A stretch of DNA of 64,000 nucleotides from Agrostemma githago (taxonomy: Eukaryota > Streptophyta > Magnoliopsida > Caryophyllales > Caryophyllaceae), in contig OY288241.1 of NCBI GenBank assembly GCA_958450325.1, positions 50,850,078 through 50,914,077 of the forward strand. The letters are read 5' to 3'. Positions within the stretch are counted from its first letter, which is position 1. Each line of letters begins with the position of its first letter. The translations under genes were made by a program, and so were the position numbers. Below are positions 24,915-36,080 of the stretch, one piece after another. The notes below the pieces were generated by a model. That model was not told where the DNA came from and ran no database searches. It saw only the letters and a program-made list of their open reading frames with translations.

Positions 24915-25189
24915 ATCATATATCATCATTAAAATATATATGATCACACAAAAGAAATTCAAAATAGAAAAGCATCTATTATTTTTTAGTTAAAGTAGAA
25001 TATAAAGCAATTTAAGTCATGAGAAAATTTAGTAATATAAACCTAGGGGACAATTCTCTTATTACCAATTGGTTTCGGGATAGAATCTTTCCTGAACCTG
25101 GGTTAAGTCTCATTCTTTGAGGTTTAACAGAAGATTGGAGTACCAAGTGGTCAATATGTTCATTTTGATTGACTATGTACTTTAAAATA

Positions 25190-25660
25190 GGATTATTTCA
25201 TGACAATAATGCCAACTATAAGAGAGATTCTTAGAATAATCTTAATTATATGTAATCTCGTTTTAATATGAACTATGTTTTCATTAATCTCGTTTCGTTA
25301 TGGACAAAATTATGACCTGCTATTACCGGTAATAGTGACCGGTTGTGACTTTCTAGGGTCCTTGAGTGTTCCGTCGTCGTTCATGAAAGCCAAAACAACG
25401 AGAAAATCAAATAATTTTTTTCATGGCTTCTATAATACTAATCGGAAAAAAAATGAAAGATGAATTTTGGGAAGATTCAAAAAAAATTTAACCAATAGTT
25501 GAAACTGAAGAGAAAGGTTCAACCGGTTTTCTAGGTAACTGGCCACCTATATCAATGAGGGATTAATGAAGACATAGTTCATATTAAAACGAGATTACGT
25601 ATAGTTGAGATTATTATAAGAAGCCCCCTTATAGTTGGTATTATTATCATAAAATAACCC
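25190..25660. mobile_element. MULE-type MITE M1 (471 bp)
   Basis: Long terminal inverted repeats of about 90 bp: the left begins GGATTATTTCATGACAATAA, and the right, reverse-complemented, begins GGGTTATTTTATGATAATAA. A perfect 9-bp target duplication TTTAAAATA flanks it (25181-25189 and 25661-25669), diagnostic of Mutator-like elements. It is homologous to M2 and M3. An internal open stretch at 25275-25463 has no recognised domain. Confidence 0.9.
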
Positions 25661-25986
25661 TTTAAAATATTATAAGAATAATTTATATTTCTCACGCACT
25701 CTAACGTATGGTTACACACTTACACATAAATTACAAAAATAAATTGAATTCTTCATCATATAATACAATTATAAATGGTAAGGTAACCACTAACAAACCT
25801 GCATAATAAGCACCCTCTACGCAACCAAAATGGTGAGAGCTAGTATGCTCCCCCGTGAAGTAGACTGGACCAACTGGTGCCTAAACATTAGTACAAAACA
25901 ACATGATCACTCAAATTAAACAATAACGCATTACAAACTTAATCAGTAATGGTCTTTACGTCTCGATCATTTGTTTACCTTTGATT

Positions 25987-26640
25987 GAGTTATTTAAGAG
26001 TAATAACCCAAATTAATGGTCACCTTCTTAGAATAATCTCAACTACATGTAATCTCAAAATAAATTGAACTTGTGTATGCATCTTTCTAAACTACACCGA
26101 CTTCGCTTTTACCTGTTATCTCAGGTTAAAAGTGATTTGTTCATTCTCCCTCCTCTTTCTTCTTCCCTTTGCCACCTTCATTTTCAATATTAAAACTATG
26201 ATCCTGGTCTCTCTGTCCAAACCGGTCCAGACTGGAAAACGGGCTATGATTGGATTGGACCGAAAACCGGAATCACCAAAATTGTTGGACAGGAGAGTGT
26301 ACCGGAATTTTTAATTCCGGTTCCGGTCCAGTAGATTATGGTCCGGACCGATGCACGTTTTCGATACGGACTAGATTTTGCACACCCTTAATTGTATGTG
26401 TGTTGGTGATGGTCGAAAAGAGTGAAATTATGGGTTGATGTCTTGATAATGGTGATTCATTGTTTAATTCGGGGAACTATCGATGAATTAGGGAAAGCGA
26501 TGACCCATGAATCAGGTAGCCGGTCATCTAGTATGGGGTGAGGGGAAGGTATTCAAAGTTCAATTTATTATGGGATTAAGTGTTGTTGAGATTATTCTAA
26601 GAAGGTGGCCAATAGTTTGGACTATTCACATGAGATAACC
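25987..26640. mobile_element. MULE-type MITE M2 (about 650 bp) in the polyamine oxidase intron
   Basis: The inverted ends share CACCTTCTTAGAATAATCTC with each other and the outer GGTTAT...CATG pattern with M1 and M3. The target duplication is eroded (left CCTTTGATT, right CCTTTTATA at best 7/9), so borders are uncertain by a few bases. The interior has a GC-richer block (about 26210-26375) with repeated CCGGTCC/GGACCGG phrases, probably another nested repeat. Confidence 0.72.
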
Positions 26641-26873
26641 TTTTATATTATGGTTAAATTATGGTAAACAAATGACTAGGATGGAGGAAGTAACTCTTTT
26701 TTATGTATAGATGGTTAATATCATTGCCTTAGTAAATATACACAAAAAACTCAACAACTTTGTATTGATTGTCCAAATGCTATTGTACAACCATGTGTAA
26801 CCTTGTTCTCCTAATTATATACTCTATATCAAAGAGGTGTATAGTACTATCAATCAATATATATATATATATA

Positions 26874-27130
26874 CTCCCTCCGTTCCAATGAATTGTATAC
26901 ATTTGCTTTTTTGACACTATTTATAAGTAGGATGAATTTTCGATATAACTTCTAATATAAGATAAAATGTATTCATGTGAGATCTTGTTTAAATCATCTA
27001 ATCGAATACATTTCGAATATCAAATTTTTATAACTTTTAGTAATACGTAACTAAAAATATAGACAAAAGAAAACGAGTATCGACATACGTGTATAAAGCA
27101 AATGGATACAAATGGTTGGAACGGAGGGAG
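26874..27130. mobile_element. Stowaway MITE nested in H3 (257 bp)
   Basis: Inverted ends CTCCCTCCGTTCCAATGAA and GGAACGGAGGGAG are flanked by TA on both sides (26872-26873 and 27131-27132). It has the same family ends and nearly the same length as the element at 40974-41231. It was inserted after H3. Confidence 0.9.
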
Positions 27131-27439
27131 TATATTTTAGACTTTTTTCGAGCGATCTCATTGGTCCGTTTCATCAAACCTCAAATTAGGAAAGTATCAA
27201 AAATAATAATAAAAAATCAATTAGAGAATCTTTTAATCATTATAATATATATTTAATTTATTATATTAATGTGATGTTTTACAATTCTGAGGTAAAAACC
27301 TTTAAAGTTAATTTTTTAAAACCATTATCGAAAAATAAATTATAAAAATGAAATAATTAGATTCGTGGTAAAAAATGCTTTCATTAGAGTATAAATTTCA
27401 TAATATTTGTTTCAGATTATGTGATGAATTTATTACATA

Positions 27440-29620
27440 TAACAGTTGTAAAATTATCCCACATCGACAAATTTTAATATAGTGATGAAATTCTAAATTA
27501 TCCCACATCGACAAATTTTAATATAGTGATGAAATTCTATATTATAAATAAGAGTAATCGTTTGTTCTTTGATATCTATCCAAAGTCTTTTGAATCTAAA
27601 AAAGAGTTCTTAATTGTATAAACCTCAATTAATTATCCTATATTAAAAATTATGATGAGGTGATGAAATTTTAGATTATAAATAAAAGTAATCATTTGGT
27701 TATAAATATTGACCAAAAAAACCTTTTAAATTATCCCAAAAAACTTTTGAGTCTTAAAAACACTTTTAATTTATAAGACTACAAATTTAATTTAATTTAA
27801 CGCGTAAGACTACAAATTTAAAATCATCCCGATATTTTTTTTAGTCTTAAAAAGAGCTGATGGAATAAGACTATAAACTTAAACAAATTATCCCCCATCG
27901 AAAAATTATGATAAATTGATGAATTCTATATCATAAATAAGATTAATCTTTCGTTCTTAAATATCAATCAAAAAAACTTTTTAAGTCTTAAAAAGTCTCT
28001 TAATAAGACTACAAATTTAAGTAAAAATTAAATAATCTCAAATCAAAAATTTATAATATGGTGAGAAACTTTATATTATAAATAATAATATTTCATAGTA
28101 ATCATGTGCTCTTAGATATTAATCAAAAATCTTTTAAGTCTTCAAATATACTACCTATTAAGACTATAAACTTAAGTAAAATTATCTCACCTTCGAAAAA
28201 TTATAAAGTTTCATCAAACATGAATCTTTTGAGTCTTAAAAAAGTTGTTGACTATACACTTAAATAAAAAATTATAACACTTTAAATAAAAAATTATAAT
28301 AAGCTGATCGAAATTTTATATTATAAATAAAACTAATAAAAAAATTCCTTAGACATCAACCAACTTAAGTAATTCTCCCACATCGAAAAATTATGATGAG
28401 GTAGTTTAAAAAAGGTCTTAATAAGACTACACACTTAAAATTATCCCACATCAAACGGTGATGATTCTATATTATAAATAAGACTACAAATTTTAGTTAA
28501 ATTATCCCACATCGACAAAGATTGACTTCTATATTATAAATAAGACTAATTATTTGTTCTTAAATATCAATCAAAATCTTTTGAGTTTTAAAAAACTATT
28601 AAGACTATAAATTTAAGTAAATTATCTCACATCGAAAAATTATACCCCTCTCTTTTGAGTCTTAAAACACTCTTTAAGGTTATAAATTTAAGTAAATTAT
28701 CCCACATCAAAAAAATTATATTCCATTCGGTCACAATTTTTTGCCTCATTTGATTAAAATACCGCTCACAAATACTAAGATAATGGATATCAATCTTTTA
28801 AGACTTTTTAAGTCTTAAAAAGTCTCTTAATATAAAACTACAAACTTAAGTAAAAATAATCTCACATCGAAAAATTATAATAAGGTGATGAAACTTTATA
28901 TTATAAATAAGATAATAATGTGCTCTTAGATATTAACCAAAAATCTTTTGAGTCTTAGAAATATATTAAAACTATAAATTTAAGTAAAACTATCCCACAC
29001 TCGAAAAATTATAAAGTTTCATCAAACAAAAATCTTTTGAGTCCTAAAAAAAAGTTTTTAATAAGAGTGCAAATAAAGTTAAATTAAAATTATCACATAT
29101 CAAAAAATTATAATGGGATGATAAAATTCTATGTAATTTTTCATTCTTAGATATCAACTGATAGACCGTATTTTTCATTCTATGTAATGGGATGATATCA
29201 GTTCATTCTTAGATATCAACTGATATCAACAATCTTTTGAGACTTAAAATAAGGTGATTATTCTATATTATAAATAAGAGTAATCATGTGTTTTTTGGGT
29301 CTTAAAAGCAGATCTTAAAACTATAAACCTTGACTAAATTATCCCATATCGAAAAATTAAGATGGGTCAATAGAATATTATATTATAAATAAGATTAATC
29401 TTTCGTTCTTAGATATCAATCAAAAAATTCATTCTTTCTTAGATATCAATCAAAAAAAACTTTTGAGTCTTAAAAAGTCTCTTAATAAGACAACAAACTT
29501 TAATTAAAAATAATCTCACATCGAAAAATTATAATAAGGTGATGAAACTTTATATTATAAATAAGAGCAATAATGTATTCTTTTGAGTTCTAAAATGAGC
29601 TCTTAAGACTATAAACTCAA
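27440..29620 (+). repeat. Promoter-plus-hairpin module array of H3 (at least 12 units)
   Basis: Exact TCCCACATCG cores occur at 27457, 27501, 28376 and 28505, and TCTCACATCG variants near 28625, 28860 and 29517. Most are followed by TATATTATAAATAAG about 27-32 nt downstream. The two copies at 27457 and 27501 are only 44 bp apart, a truncated unit directly followed by a full one. Confidence 0.87.
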
Positions 29621-30157
29621 CTGAAATTAACTTTGAGTACTAATATCATGTGATCATTTTATTTATTGTAATGACATGATTTTATTAAGTTTCTTATTTA
29701 ACGAATATACATCATCAACGTAATTAAGCCAACTAATAACCCGTGCAGCGCACGGGCTTTAATCTAGTTTTCCTAATTATATACTCTATATCAAAGAGTA
29801 CAACTTACTTGAAGTTGTGCATGTTGCTCTCTAGTATAATTGGGAGGCCAATTAGAGAAAGCACCCTTATAAAACTTGTCACATTTCCATCTTGGAACTA
29901 AGATGTCTTCTACTTGAGGAATAGTGTCACCATATAATTCTCTAAGAACGTTCATCACTTCGTCCCGCGTTGCCTTATCTGATTGTTGCTCTATTCTCGC
30001 GGACTCTTCACCCGATATCATTACCATTAGAATGTTGGATCCGGGCATCTCATTCTCGTAATGCTGCCAATTTGACCATGAAAATTAAAAACATATTATT
30101 ACGGTTATTTTGTAGTTTTACTAGATTGAAAAGATGAGTTTAAAAAAAGAAAAATGA

Positions 30158-30833
30158 GATGGCGCACCCGGTGGCGTTCAATTTGTGCGCCACCGGAATA
30201 TAATAATGATTTAATTAATTATTTTTATTTTACTTTTTAAAAACTTAATATTAAATCAATTAATAGTAAAAGGGTGTTTTAGTAATTTTAATTATACTAA
30301 TAGTAAAAAAAATCTTAGATTCTCCCTTAATATTAGTCATATTTGTAGGGGATCCTAGTTAATTTGTTACTCTCTAGCATAACACACAATAAAATACAAC
30401 GAAGAGAAATTTAGTACTATTACTTTGTTATATGATCACAAAAACTCATATGATATGATGTCTAACCGAACGATTGATAAAGCGAATGCCGGTATTTCAT
30501 CTCAAGATTTGTGTATGTTCTTACTTCCGTTGCACAATATGGTCGTACATAAGAAAATAACGATGAATATTATGCTCCAAGAATAGAATTATAAATAAAA
30601 ATGTATAAAATATGATAAAGAAACATAATCGTTGTAACAATTAAAATAAAATTTGTATTTCGTATAAAAGATTAAAAGATACGAGTAATTTTCATTTAGA
30701 TGTATATAAAATTACTTATCTGTCCTTAAGTGATTGATGTAAAAATAAAAGTTTCATTTTTCATTTTTTTCATTTTCTTATTTTTTAATTATGCTGGCGT
30801 CGAGATTCAGCGCCACCGGGTGGCGCCCTATCG
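30158..30833. mobile_element. Inverted-repeat element with GC-rich ends in a polyamine oxidase intron
   Basis: The left end GATGGCGCACCCGGTGGCG and the right end, reverse-complemented GATAGGGCGCCACCCGGTGG, form an inverted repeat of about 30-35 bp. They enclose strongly AT-rich sequence. The ends stand out as the only GC-rich points of the intron. No transposase or clear target duplication is seen, so the superfamily is unknown. Confidence 0.55.
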
Positions 30834-32199
30834 CTATCCTTAAAAAAAATATATAAAAAAAGCGCATTGAATAATGTTTTATTTCGATACCTTCCAAATA
30901 GGATAATATCCACGTTTTTCATGAGCGTAAAGAAAGAAGTCGGTACCAGGACCAGTAGGCCAAAATGCGTAAGGAAATTTGAGGAATATCTTGGTAAACG
31001 ATGTAATGCTAAATTCACGAATTGCTCGGTTTTTCCATCCCTATTTCACTCATCATTTAAAAAGTTTAGTAGTTAATAGTATTAATTTTCTAAGTAATTA
31101 AATTAATATAAAAATGTTGGTAAGCATTCAAACAAAATTGAAAGAAGTTTACCGGTAATTCAGGTATGAATTTAATCAATTCACTTTGTAATACACCAAG
31201 GCTAACCGATACAATACAAACTTTCCCCTCATACACGAGCCCATCTTCTGTCGTAATGGTCACACCATCTTCTGTGTAACATATCTCGTTCACTACCTGC
31301 AAAAATAGATATTTATATTAATAAATAATACTCCGTCCCTCCCATATTGGAATGAATATATTTCAAATATCTCAAGCAAGTGCAAGTTTTAGTTCATTTT
31401 TTTAATTCATTTTAGTACTATTATCCCGAAATAATTAACCCATCCCAAGTGCGCAGTTATTAGTTTCCTTGTTTTGCTTCATTGTGTGAGTTAGTGCTCC
31501 TCATTTTTAGGCATTACATTAGACGTGAGTTCTTCATATATTTCCTTTATTTAAGCATTGTAATTTTCATTGAATGAATGCAATTATGTTGTTTTTTCTT
31601 CTCTTCATTAACTTCTAAACTTCAGTAAAAACCTCACAAAACTTACAACATTTCGTTCATTTGTTTGTCTTTGATTAAAATATTACTCACAATGAATATA
31701 AAAAATAAACAAATGAACGAGACAAATGAAGTACTCCGTAAGACATTGGCTAAGTTTTATTATTCTAATGAATTTAAGTACAATGTACATTACCTGATTA
31801 AGTTTGAGTCGAGTGTCATTGACAACATCTTTAGTATAAGTCAAAAATTGTTTTCCAATATGATGAAGCACACTCTCAAACCCTCTAGGATCAACGATAA
31901 AGTGTTGCACGTCTCCAAAATCATCGAATTCGCGTCGAGGTAACGTGTGTTTCAAGCTTGTTGCTTCGGGTGGCTCACCATCTTCGTAGTCATAGTTGTA
32001 GTAATCAATCAACTTGTCTAATGAAGTCGTGGGGATCCTTAAATCATTAACATAATTAATTTCAAAATCACATTACGAAGATAATTAAGGAATGAAAAGG
32101 CATGTTATTTTCTTAGACACAAGTTTTTTATCCAGTATGTAGTAACCTTGCTTCAACAACTAGTTTTAAAACCTTCATAAATTTTTAAAAAAAATTTAG

Positions 32200-32575
32200 T
32201 TTGCGTTTGATACTCGGAATTATTTGAGTATCACGAATTTTAATTTCTAGAATTCAAATCCAAATCAAAATCCAAAATTTAGTTTGGATATCCTTGAATT
32301 TGGATTTGGAATTTGGTCAGGTAGAGTCGGGTGAGGGTCATCAAAATTTTTTGAAAAAACTTTATCAATAGAAAAATATAAATTTTCAAATACGGGAAAA
32401 GAATGAAGAAAAAAAAATTAACAAGATGATGCGGATAAAACAAAAAATAATAATTGAGAGATTTGAAATGACTACCTATGTGCTAAGAACTTGAGGGAGC
32501 TAGCCAAATTTGAACTAGGTTGAATTTTGTCAAAATTTCAAATCCAACTGTTACCAAACGCTTGAAATATTTCAA
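32200..32575. mobile_element. Candidate MITE in a polyamine oxidase intron
   Basis: The phrases GCGTTTGATACTCGGAATT (left) and the inverse of AACTGTTACCAAACGC (right) are similar inverted ends. Both sides also carry AATTCAAATCCAAA-type repeats in opposite senses. No target duplication was identified. Confidence 0.4.
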
Positions 32576-32949
32576 AATCCGAAATTCAAATCCAAATTCA
32601 AGTTCCCAAATATATCAATATTATAAAAGTTTGGTTAAAGATTATGCGTGTTAATCACTGTAATCAAAACTTAAAGTAAGGCTACCATTTATATTGAAGT
32701 TGCATGTCAAGAATTGACATATCATTTTGATCAGTTTCTTGTTTAGTTTCTGATAATTTTTCTCCATATTTTTGTATGGTTAGTGCGGCTTCCATGGCAT
32801 CCTTAACATCATTCTCCGTGTACAATCCACCCCTGTCAATGAATATAATAAAATAATTAAATTAAGCTCATATGAGTTGATCCTTGATGTCAAGAAATTT
32901 CCAGTGTATTTAATTATTGCTTCATAAATGTCCAAATTTGATCTATTAT

Positions 32950-33071
32950 TTTTTTGGTTCAACGAAGAACGCACTCAATTGCATTACAATATAGGGGAGG
33001 GAGGAAATTCGAACCTGAGACCTATTCTCCCAGAGCACCTAACCTTAACCACTAGCTAAGACCTCTTCGAT
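32950..33071 (-). mobile_element. tRNA-derived SINE with a perfect 16-bp target duplication
   Basis: On the minus strand, an A-box-like CTTAGCTAGTGGTTAAGG and a B-box-like AGGTTCGAATTTC are followed by a 3' region ending in an A-rich tail. The target duplication AAATTTGATCTATTAT is exact (32934-32949 and 33072-33087). It lies just upstream (gene sense) of the first visible polyamine oxidase exon. Confidence 0.88.
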
Positions 33072-33087
33072 AAATTTGATCTATTAT

Positions 33088-33655
33088 GACAAGACGACAA
33101 GTTGACAACCAAATAAGTTATTATCGATTAATCGTGAAAAAGGATGTAGTCCTAACTCAAGTAAACCACCGGAACGAAGGTCAACACACGTTACACATAT
33201 AAATGGAATACATGCAATATTGTTTTGATGATGAACATATTGATACAAGAAGTAGCTTATGTAGGAAAGCATAATCGATGGAGGACCAAGTAACCGTTGT
33301 TTGTTTTCAGGGTCGGTCCTGAACTTTAATTTCAGAGGTCTTAGGCAAAATATTGTAATCGATTGTTTTCATTATCTCAGTATATCATCTTAACGCTTTC
33401 ATTGGGACATAAATTTTCATTAATTACATGTTTAAATTGTTATGATTTTCGTATAATAATAAAGTTCTGACATAGTGGTAACAATATTTCATTAATGACC
33501 CAAATAGGATCGTGATCAAATGGTATTTGGAGGTTATGTAGTACTCCGTAGTTATTATTTGCACCGGGATACTTGTTTGTTTATCATTGATTTCATTATT
33601 ATCATCATTTGCATGTTTGTCACCAAACCAACCTACAAAACCCCTCATTCTATGT
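33088..33655. other. No gene recognised; possible hAT end
   Basis: At about 33309 a phrase CAGGGTCGGTCCTGA resembles a hAT terminal inverted repeat. A partner end was not found. I looked here for the missing 5' exons of the polyamine oxidase and found none. Confidence 0.35.
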
Positions 33656-34068
33656 TTAGTCTAGTTAATTTCTTCTCTTGTTCATCCTAGTTCTTCTTTA
33701 GATTAGAAATTCTTTTGCTTTTCTAGTTTAGTTTTCTCTACATTCTTGTTTCCTAGAATTTACATCCATCCTTGTGGTTTGACCCCGCTACTTGCCGTTT
33801 GCTACTTCATTGTTGTTTTTGTGCATGTTTTTGGGTTTATAAATGCGTTTGTATGATTAACTTTGCCTACTATGACATAGTCGATCCGCTTCTCATCAAA
33901 ATGACGTCATTGCCAGGGATGACAACATTCTAGGATTTATGTTTTTAGTGAATGTTTCCTAATTTAGCATTTCTTTTCTTTTCTTTGTTGTTTTTAGTTC
34001 ATTTTACATTTTCTTGTGAAGTAATTGGTAGTTCTAACCATTCTTGTGCAAGTTTATTTGTTTAGTTC

Positions 34069-36028
34069 ATGCCTCAAACTCGTTCTCTTCCACCGGAATA
34101 CGAAGTAGGTCAAGATCAATTCAACGCGTGGGATAACTTTTTCAACCGACTGGACTACGAAACTTTCCGTCCGAGTAGTTCAAGTTCAAGCCAAGTGACG
34201 GAGGAACTCTTGACACTTTCGTATCTACACCATCTTACATAGCTTTCGTTGACCCAATGGCGAGAACTATCCGAGAAATGAAGGCTCTGAATCTCGATAC
34301 TCATCCTATGAGTATCGTGTATCCGGACATGGAGGATGACATACACTTTGAGCTAAAAGGTCACTTACTACACCATTTGAGTAAATTCCATGGATTGGCC
34401 AATGAAGATCCCCATCGCCACTTAAGTGATTTCCATTTGAGTTGCGCTAGTGCAAAACCGTTGAACGCTTCGGATGATGGTTTGTACTTGAGAGCATCCT
34501 CACACTCCTTAATTACAAGATAGTGCTCGGGATTGACTTTATTATCTATTGACCGGTTCAGTCACTATATGGAAGGATTTGAAGTCCACTTTTCTAGAGA
34601 AATACTTTCCCGCTTCAAGAGCCAAAGACCTAAAAAAGCAAAATCTAATATATCCCAAGGTTTCGACGAATCACATTATGAATATTAGGAGCTTTACAAG
34701 AGATTACTTACTCAGTGCCCTCACCATGGGATTAGTGAGTGTGATCTAATATTGTGCTTTTGTTCGGGGATGTCCGATGCGGATGCGCATATGATGAATG
34801 CGGCTACTAACGGTGGTGTGGAATTCCTTACATACTATTGATCATGCTAATGAAATTATTGGAAACATAGCGTCGATCTAGCACAATGATATTTGGTGAT
34901 CATTCCAAAGCTAACGCAAGGAAAATCAATGTGAGTTCTATGGGGACCCAATTCACAATGATTATGAAGAACAACTCAACAACTTGACTAACATGGTCTC
35001 TTCCATGTTGGCTGGGCCCGGAGAAGCCATGACTTACCATTGTAGTAATTGTGGTGGTGACCACGCCAATAGTGCATGTCCCGAAGGCCAGGGAGGAAGT
35101 GTTGAAGGTTGTAGTGCTATGGGTACATATCAAGGAACTTATAAGCCATACTACCAAGAAAATTCTTGGAATCAAAACCAAGGTTTCAATGAGAAACAAA
35201 GAAATTTCAACAACAATCAACAAAGACAAATACTTCAAAGATCGGGAAGCAACCAAGGTAACTACCACAATTTCAAGGGTTATTTCATGGAAATAATCCC
35301 AACTATGCGTGTGCTTCTTAAAATAATCCAAACTATACGAAATCTCATTTTAATATGAACTATGCATTCATTAATCTCGCTTTGCTATGTATGAAATTAT
35401 GACTTGCTATTACCGGTCATAGTGACTTGTTGTAACTTTCTAGGGTTTTACTAGGTCCGTTGCAGTCATCGTGAAAGCCAAAATTACAATAAAAACATTT
35501 TTTTATAACTTCTCTAAGAGTAATTGAAAAATAAATGGAAGATGAATTTTCGGATTTTTTTTATCAGTTGCCGAAAATGAACACGAAATGTGAATCAGAA
35601 GAAGAAGAGTTAGAGAAAGAGTTGAATAAAGGAGGTTCAACAGGTAGCCGGTCACCCATAGCAAAGCGAGTTTAATGAAGGTGTAGTTCATATTAAAATG
35701 AGATTACGTATAATTTGGATTAATTTAAGAAGCACACGCACAGTTGAGATTATGCCCATGAAATAATCCAAATTTCAATCGGGGACGAATTTTTTCCCAA
35801 GGTTTCAATCAAGGTTCAAACCAAAAAATGAACCAAGAACAAAAGAATGCCAAGGTACCTTCTACGGATGAATTGTTGAATTCCATATTGCAAAATCAAG
35901 TGAAGGATCAACAAAAATGGGAAATAGAGAGACTGGAAAAAGCTACGGAGATGCAAATTAGAGATCAAAAGATAGCCCACATGGAGACTCAAATGAGTCA
36001 AATGGCGAAGGCATTCTTTCAAAGCTAA
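34069..36028 (+). pseudogene. Gypsy gag region (broken)
   Basis: It starts at ATG 34069. Frame changes and stops follow (for example near 34240 and 34522). The open piece 34257-34523 has FELKGHLLHHLSKFHGLANE and DPHRHLSDFH, which recall the capsid part of Athila-type gag. At 35038-35080 a CCHC zinc knuckle reads CSNCGGDHANSACP. The frame is then interrupted by MITE M3 and resumes at 35770 with a Gln/Asn-rich, coiled-coil-like segment to 36028. It is not functional as it stands. Confidence 0.78.
35277..35769. mobile_element. MULE-type MITE M3 (493 bp) in gypsy gag
   Basis: The left end GGGTTATTTCATGGAAATAA and the right end, reverse-complemented GGATTATTTCATGGGCATAA, continue as inverted repeats for about 90 bp. 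The 9-bp duplications CAATTTCAA (35268-35276) and AAATTTCAA (35770-35778) differ by one base. It interrupts the gag frame, which continues on the other side. Confidence 0.88.
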
Positions 36029-36080
36029 ATTCCTCTCATCGGAAAACTACCTTCAGGAACTCAAGAGCCCACCATCCACA

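Larger units (their letters stand above)
26854..29767 (+). mobile_element. Helitron H3 (2.9 kb) in the polyamine oxidase intron
   Basis: The 5' end TCAATATATA follows an A. It is split from CTTTTTTCGAGCGATCTCAT by a nested Stowaway MITE. The 3' end has the hairpin CCCGTGC-AGC-GCACGGG (29740-29756), a spacer and CTAG at 29764-29767, followed by T. It lies in an intron of the polyamine oxidase fragment in antisense orientation. A 32-bp direct repeat with one mismatch flanks it (26805-26836 and 29767-29798). No coding sequence was found. Confidence 0.87.
25799..32832 (-). pseudogene. Polyamine oxidase gene fragment (six exons; both ends missing)
   Basis: Six exons on the minus strand, in order: 32686-32832, 31794-32037, 31153-31296, 30891-31040, 29809-30063 and 25799-25880. 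All have GT-AG borders and compatible phases, and no internal stop was seen. They encode the middle and C-terminal part of a plant FAD-dependent polyamine oxidase, an enzyme that oxidises spermine or spermidine. Diagnostic phrases are DYYNYDYEDGEPPEATSL, VSVSLGVLQ, FLKFPYAFWPTGPG, GYYPIW, RIEQQSDKAT, ILVPRW and PVGPVYFTGEHTS. The N-terminal FAD-binding exons (GxGxxG) were not found upstream before the gypsy element, nor was the last exon expected after YYAG. Introns hold a SINE, a GC-ended inverted-repeat element, Helitron H3 and MULE MITE M2. The fragment is best treated as a disrupted gene, although the exons look little decayed. Confidence 0.88.

Noticed and set aside
26210..26375. CCGGTCC-rich block as a regulatory island
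   Set aside because: It is more simply a nested repeat with inverted phrases inside MITE M2.
22725..29620. Could the regularly spaced repeats be a CRISPR array?
   Set aside because: The repeats are degenerate, the whole unit including the 'spacer' is repeated, and the context is a plant Helitron. No cas-like gene is present.
25799..32832. Annotating a complete polyamine oxidase gene
   Set aside because: The FAD-binding N-terminal exons and the final exon were not found, so only a fragment is supported.
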